Source: Eupeodes corollae (Eukaryota; Arthropoda; Insecta; Diptera; Syrphidae). Taken from it: 64,000 nt of DNA. The position numbers were made by a program, and so were the translations under genes. A model generated the notes under the pieces. That model did not search any database. It was given only the letters and a program-made list of their open reading frames with translations, and had not been told where the DNA came from. Where the stretch lies: NCBI RefSeq assembly GCF_945859685.1, contig NW_026605624.1:1-64000 (forward strand), given 5' to 3'. This document shows, one piece after another, positions 57,807 to 64,000 of this stretch. The number at the start of each line of letters is the position of its first letter. Position 1 is the first letter of the stretch.

Positions 57807-59096
57807 ATCTATCATTATAGATATAGATGAGTCATTTTGGAGCATCCTGAAGGATTTTTGATGTTCTAGACGAAAATCAAATCACACCCAAAACCATCAC
57901 CTGATCCTTCCCAACCCCCAAAATCGATCAAGACTTCAAAATAGATACTTGACATGTACTAGAAAAAGATACTCCTAATCAAGATCTATCATTATAGATA
58001 TAGATGAGTCATTTTGGAGCATCCTGAAGGATTTTTGATGTTCTAGACGAAAATCAAATCACACCCAAAACCATCACCTGATCCTTCCCAACCCCCAAAA
58101 TCGATCAAGACTTCAAAATAGATACTTGATATGTACAAGAAAAAGATACTCCTAATCAAGATCTATCATTATAGATATAGATGAGTCATTTTGGAGCATC
58201 CTGAAGGATTTTTGATGTTCTAGACGAAAATCAAATCACACCCAAAACCATCACCTGATCCTTCCCAACCCCCAAAATCGATCAAGACTTCAAAATAGAT
58301 ACTTGACATGTACTAGAAAAAGATACTCCTAATCAAGATCTATCATTATAGATATAGATGAGTCATTTTGGAGCATCCTGAAGGATTTTTGATGTTCTAG
58401 ACGAAAATCAAATCACACCCAAAACCATCACCTGATCCTTCCCAACCCCCAAAATCGATCAAGACTTCAAAATAGATACTTGACATGTACTAGAAAAAGA
58501 TACTCCTAATCAAGATCTATCATTATAGATATAGATGAGTCATTTTGGAGCATCCTGAAGGATTTTTGATGTTCTAGACGAAAATCAAATCACACCCAAA
58601 ACCATCACCTGATCCTTCCCAACCCCCAAAATCGATCAAGACTTCAAAATAGATACTTGACATGTACTAGAAAAAGATACTCCTAATCAAGATCTATCAT
58701 TATAGATATAGATGAGTCATTTTGGAGCATCCTGAAGGATTTTTGATGTTCTAGACGAAAATCAAATCACACCCAAAACCATCACCTGATCCTTCCCAAC
58801 CCCCAAAATCGATCAAGACTTCAAAATAGATACTTGACATGTACTAGAAAAAGATACTCCTAATCAAGATCTATCATTATAGATATAGATGAGTCATTTT
58901 GGAGCATCCTGAAGGATTTTTCATGTTCTAGACGAAAATCAAATCACACCCAAAACCATCACCTGATCCTTCCCAACCCCCAAAATCGATCAAGACTTCA
59001 AAATAGATACTTGACATGTACTAGAAAAAGATACTCCTAATCAAGATCTATCATTATAGATATAGATGAGTCATTTTGGAGCATCCTGAAGGATTT

Positions 59097-60550
59097 ATGA
59101 TGTTCTAGACGAAAATCAAATCACACCCAAAACTATCACCTGATCCTTCCCAACCCCCAAAATCGATCAAGACTTCAAAATAGATACTTGACATGTACTA
59201 GAAAAAGATACTCCTAATCAAGATCTATCATTATAGATATAGATGAGTCATTTTGGAGCATCCTGAAGGATTTTTGATGTTCTAGACGAAAATCAAATCA
59301 CACCCAAAACCATCACCTGATCCTTCCCAACCCCCAAAATCGATCAAGACTTCAAAATAGATACTTGACATGTACTAGAAAAAGATACTCCTAATCAAGA
59401 TCTATTATTATAGATATAGATGAGTCATTTTGGAGCATCCTGAAGGATTTTTGATGTTCTAGACGAAAATCAAATCACACCCAAAACCATCACCTGATCC
59501 TTCCCAACCCCCAAAATCGATCAAGACTTCAAAATAGATACTTGACATGTACAAGAAAAAGATACTCCTAATCAAGATCTATCATTATAGATATAGATGA
59601 GTCATTTTGGAGCATCCTGAAGGATTTTTGATGTTCTAGACGAAAATCAAATCACACCCAAAACCATCACCTGATCCTTCCCAACCCCCAAAATCGATCA
59701 AGACTTCAAAATAGATACTTGACATGTACAAGAAAAAGATACTCCTAATCAAGATCTATAATTATAGATATAGATGAGTCATTTTGGAGCATCCTGAAGG
59801 ATTTTTGATGTTCTAGACGAAAATCAAATCACACCCAAAACCATCACCTGATCCTTCCCAACCCCCAAAATCCATCAAGACTTCGAAATAGATACTTGAC
59901 ATGTACTAGAAAAAGATACTCCTAATCAAGATCTATCATTATAGATATAGATGAGTCATTTTGGAGCATCCTGAAGGATTTTTGATGTTCTAGACGAAAA
60001 TCAAATCACACCCAAAACCATCACCTGATCCTTCCCAACCCCCAAAATCGATCAAGACTTCAAAATAGATACTTGACATGTACTAGAAAAAGATACTCCT
60101 AATCAAGATCTATCATTATAGATATAGATGAGTCATTTTGGAGCATCCTGAAGGATTTTTGATGTTCTAGACGAAAATCAAATCACACCCAAAACCATCA
60201 CCTGATCCTTCCCAACCCCCAAAATCGATCAAGACTTCAAAATAGATACTTGACATGTACTAGAAAAAGATACTCCTAATCAAGATCTATCATTATAGAT
60301 ATAGATGAGTCATTTTGGAGCATCCTGAAGGATTTTTGATGTTCTAGACGAAAATCAAATCACACCCAAAACCATCACCTGATCCTTCCCAACCCCCAAA
60401 ATCGATCAAGACTTCAAAATAGATACTTGACATGTACTAGAAAAAGATACTCCTAATCAAGATCTATCATTATAGATATAGATGAGTCATTTTGGAGCAT
60501 CCTGAAGGATTTATGATGTTCTAGACGAAAATCAAATCACACCCAAAACT
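59097..60550. repeat. 8-monomer block duplication (offset 1416 bp), right copy
   Basis: A linked pair of variants, T-to-A in GGATTTATGA and C-to-T in AAACTATCACC, occurs in one unit at 59097 and 59134 and again at 60513 and 60550, exactly 1416 bp later. The two changes are 37 bp apart in both cases. Private changes at 59406, 59553, 59730, 59760, 59873 and 59885 have no counterpart, so the copied segment may have been a single unit or a short tract rather than all eight monomers. Confidence 0.7.
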
Positions 60551-63500
60551 ATCACCTGATCCTTCCCAACCCCCAAAATCGATCAAGACTTCAAAATAGA
60601 TACTTGACATGTACTAGAAAAAGATACTCCTAATCAAGATCTATCATTATAGATATAGATGAGTCATTTTGGAGCATCCTGAAGGATTTTTTATGTTCTA
60701 GACGAAAATCAAATCACACCCAAAACCATCACCTGATCCTTCCCAACCCCCAAAATCGATCAAGACTTCAAAATAGATACTTGACTTGTACTAGAAAAAG
60801 ATACTCCTAATCAAGATCTATCATTATAGATATAGATGAGTCATTTTGGAGCATCCTGAAGGATTTTTGATGTTCTAGACGAAAATCAAATCACACCCAA
60901 AACCATCACCTGATCCTTCCCAACCCCCAAAATCGATCAAGACTTCAAAATAGATACTTGACATGTACTAGAAAAAGATACTCCTAATCAAGATCTATCA
61001 TTATAGATATAGATGAGTCATTTTGGAGCATCCTGAAGGATTTTTGATGTTCTAGACGAAAATCAAATCACACCCAAAACCATTACCTGATCCTTCCCAA
61101 CCCCCAAAATCGATCAAGACTTCAAAATAGATACTTGACATGTACTAGAAAAAGATACTCCTAATCAAGATCTATCATTATAGATATAGATGAGTCATTT
61201 TGGAGCATCCTGAAGGATTTTTGATGTTCTAGACGAAAATCAAATCACACCCAAAACCATCACCTGATCCTTCCCAACCCCCAAAATCGATCAAGACTTC
61301 AAAATAGATACTTGACATGTACTAGAAAAAGATACTCCTAATCAAGATCTATCATTATAGATATAGATGAGTCATTTTGGAGCATCCTGAAGGATTTTTG
61401 ATGTTCTAGACGAAAATCAAATCACACCCAAAACCATCACCTGATCCTTCCCAACCCCCAAAATCGATCAAGACTTCAAAATAGATACTTGACATGTGCT
61501 AGAAAAAGATACTCCTAATCAAAATCTATCATTATAGATATAGATGAGTCATTTTGGAGCATCCTGAAGGATTTTTGATGTTCTAGACGAAAATCAAATC
61601 ACACCCAAAACCATCACCTGATCCTTCCCAACCCCCAAAATCGATCAAGACTTCAAAATAAATACTTGACATGTACTAGAAAAAGATACTCCTAATCAAG
61701 ATCTATCATTATAGATATAGATGAGTCATTTTGGAGCATCCTGAAGGATTTTTGATGTTCTAGACGAAAATCAAATCACACCCAAAACCATCACCTGATC
61801 CTTCCCAACCCCCAAAATCGATCAAGACTTCAAAATAGATACTTGACATGTACTAGAAAAAGATACTCCTAATCAAGATCTATCATTATAGATATAGATG
61901 AGTCATTTTGGAGCATCCTGAAGGATTTTTGATGTTCTAGACGAAAATCAAATCACACCCAAAACCATCACCTGATCCTTCCCAACCCCCAAAATCAATC
62001 AAGACTTCAAAATAGATACTTGACATGTACTAGAAAAAGATACTCCTAATCAAGATCTATCATTATAGATATAGATGAGTCATTTTGGAGCATCCTGAAG
62101 GATTTTTGATGTTCTAGACGAAAATCAAATCACACCCAAAACCATCACCTGATCCTTCCCAACCCCCAAAATCGATCAAGACTTCAAAATAGATACTTAA
62201 CATGTACTAGAAAAAGATACTCCTAATCAAGATCTATCATTATAGATATAGATGAGTCATTTTGGAGCATCCTGAAGGATTTTTGATGTTCTAGACGAAA
62301 ATCAAATCACACCCAAAACCATCACCTGATCCTTCCCAACCCCCAAAATCGATCAAGACTTCAAAATAGATACTTGACATGTACTAGAAAAAGATACTCC
62401 TAATCAAGATCTATCATTATAGATATAGATGAGTCATTTTGGAGCATCCTGAAGGATTTTTGATGTTCTAGACGAAAATCAAATCACACCCAAAACCATC
62501 ACCTGATCCTTCCCAACCCCCAAAATCGATCAAGACTTCAAAATAGATACTTGACATGTACTAGAAAAAGATACACCTAATCAAGATCTATCATTATAGA
62601 TATAGATGAGTCATTTTGGAGCATCCTGAAGGATTTTTGATGTTCTAGACGAAAATCAAATCACACCCAAAACCATCACCTGATCCTTCCCAACCCCCAA
62701 AATCGATCAAGACTTCAAAATAGATACTTGACATGTACAAGAAAAAGATACTCCTAATCAAGATCTATCATTATAGATATAGATGAGTCATTTTGGAGCA
62801 TCCTGAAGGATTTTTGATGTTCTAGACGCAAATCAAATCACACCCAAAACCATCAGCTGATCCTTCCCAACCCCCAAAATCGATCAAGACTTCAAAATAG
62901 ATACTTGACATGTACTAGAAAAAGATACTCCTAATCAAGATCTATCATTATAGATATAGATGAGTCATTTTGGAGCATCCTGAAGGATTTTTGATGTTCT
63001 AGACGAAAATCAAATCACACCCAAAACCATCACCTGATCCTTCCCAACCCCCAAAATCGATCAAGACTTCAAAATAGATACTTGACATGTACTAGAAAAA
63101 GATACTCCTAATCAAGATCTATCATTATAGATATAGATGAGTCATTTTGGAGCATCCTGAAGGATTTTTGATGTTCTAGACGAAAATCAAATCACACCCA
63201 AAACCATCACCTGATCCTTCCCAACCCCCAAAATCGATCAAGACTTCAAAATAGATACTTGACATGTACTAGAAAAAGATACTCCTAATCAAGATCTATC
63301 ATTATAGATATAGATGAGTCATTTTGGAGCATCCTGAAGGATTTTTGATGTTCTAGACGAAAATCAAATCACACCCAAAACCATCACCTGATCCTTCCCA
63401 ACCCCCAAAATCGATGAAGACTTCAAAATAGATACTTGACATGTACTAGAAAAAGATACTCCTAATCAAGATCTATCATTATAGATATAGATGAGTCATT

Positions 63501-63926
63501 TTGGAGCATCCTGAAGGATTTTTGATGTTCTAGACGAAAATCAAATCACACCCAAAACCATCACCTGATCCTTCCCAACCCCCAAAATCGATCAAGACTT
63601 CAAAATAGATACTTGACATGTACTAGAAAAAGATACTCCTAATCAAGATCTATCATTATAGATATAGATGAGTCATTTTGGACCATCCTGAAGGATTTTT
63701 GATGTTCTAGACGAAAATCAAATCACACCCAAAACCATCACCTGATCCTTCCCAACCCCCAAAATCGATCAAGACTTCAAAATAGATACTTGACATGTAC
63801 TAGAAAAAGATACTCCTAATCAAGATCTATCATTATAGATATAGATGAGTCATTTTGGAGCATCCTGAAGGATTTTTCATGTTCTAGACGAAAATCAAAT
63901 CACACCCAAAACCATCACCTGATCCT

Positions 63927-64000
63927 TCCCAACCCCCAAAATCGATCAAGACTTCAAAATAGATACTTGACATGTACTAGAAAAAGATACTCCTAATCAA
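63927..64000. repeat. Partial last monomer (74 of 177 bp)
   Basis: The final unit starts at the T of TCCCAACCCCC and is cut by the window edge at monomer position 74, inside the second ATCAAGA. It carries no variant. The array therefore runs on past the right edge, and neither boundary of the satellite is in view. Confidence 0.95.

Larger units (their letters stand above)
1..64000. repeat. 177-bp satellite DNA array, head-to-tail, 361 complete units plus a partial
   Basis: The same unit recurs with a 177-bp period across the full window, always in the same orientation. Starts were taken at the T of the TCCCAACCCCC segment; they fall for example at 1, 177, 354, 38262 and 63927. Summing every length change I can see (net +29 bp up to 38262, none after) gives exactly 216 monomers before 38262 and 145 more steps to 63927. 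Base count of the consensus is 67 A, 47 T, 40 C and 23 G, so the listed strand is purine/pyrimidine skewed (more A than T, more C than G). Departures from consensus number roughly 200, about 0.3% of bases. Such long, homogeneous, nucleosome-length arrays are typical of eukaryotic centromeric or other constitutive heterochromatin. The species, family name and chromosomal position cannot be read from this window. No unique sequence interrupts the array, so every gene-free stretch longer than 300 bases holds this satellite. Confidence 0.98.
38089..64000. repeat. Indel-free right part of the array
   Basis: Monomer starts at 38262 and 63927 differ by exactly 145 x 177 bp, and no unit between them shows an insertion or deletion. 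Substitutions are as frequent as elsewhere, and most block duplications of the window are here (8, 9, 8 and 13 monomers). The contrast with the indel-rich left 10.8 kb is strong, and suggests a different age, turnover history or assembly quality for the two ends. Confidence 0.88.

Noticed and set aside
1..64000. CRISPR-like array of direct repeats
   Set aside because: The whole 177-bp period is repeated; there are no unique spacers between short repeats, no leader and no cas gene.
1..64000. Protein-coding tandem-repeat gene, since 177 is a multiple of 3
   Set aside because: All six frames contain a stop in the consensus unit, so stops recur every 59 codons or less. The longest ATG-started frame I traced in the consensus is about 29 codons on the minus strand.
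1..64000. Human-type alpha satellite or the Arabidopsis 178-bp centromere repeat
   Set aside because: The unit is 177 bp rather than 171 bp, and from what I remember of these families its sequence is not like either. A database search would settle it.

Overview
The whole 64-kb window is one uninterrupted satellite DNA array: a 177-bp monomer repeated head to tail in a single orientation from the first base to the last. My monomer bookkeeping closes exactly. After one 49-bp gain, one 11-bp loss, one 7-bp loss, one 2-bp loss and about 26 single-base length changes, the window holds 361 complete units (1-63926) plus the first 74 bp of unit 362 (63927-64000). I see no gene, RNA gene, transposable element, CRISPR array, origin or unique-sequence island. 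The monomer is AT-rich (by count 67 A, 47 T, 40 C, 23 G; about 36% GC). It carries in-frame stops in all six frames, and because 177 is a multiple of 3 those stops recur in every unit.

An array of this length, with nucleosome-sized units nearly identical to one another (of the order of 200 departures from consensus, about 0.3%), is typical of eukaryotic centromeric, pericentromeric or subtelomeric heterochromatin. I cannot name the species or satellite family. The unit length falls among many plant, insect and vertebrate satellites, but it does not look to me like human alpha satellite or the Arabidopsis 178-bp repeat. With no flanking unique DNA, the chromosomal position cannot be read from the window.

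Layout by variation: (a) 1-10.8 kb is rich in length changes (17 single-base indels plus the 49-bp internal duplication). (b) 10.8-29.7 kb has scattered substitutions, few indels, one 11-bp deletion and two clear block duplications (10 monomers at 11.7-14.2 kb, 11 monomers at 27.1-29.7 kb). (c) 29.7-35.8 kb is a near-invariant core with only three substitutions. (d) 35.8-38.1 kb is a short cluster of disturbed monomers with six indels. (e) 38.1-64 kb has no length change at all (exactly 145 monomer steps between starts 38262 and 63927) but several block duplications of 8, 9 and 13 monomers.

The informative biology is therefore the array's recent history. Shared rare variants at exact multiples of 177 bp record duplications of 3 to 13 monomers, as expected for unequal crossover, replication slippage or break-induced copying, with no single fixed higher-order period. 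Recurrent monomer motifs, including a perfect bZIP-type heptamer, phased A/T tracts and two short dyads, are noted but have no demonstrated function.
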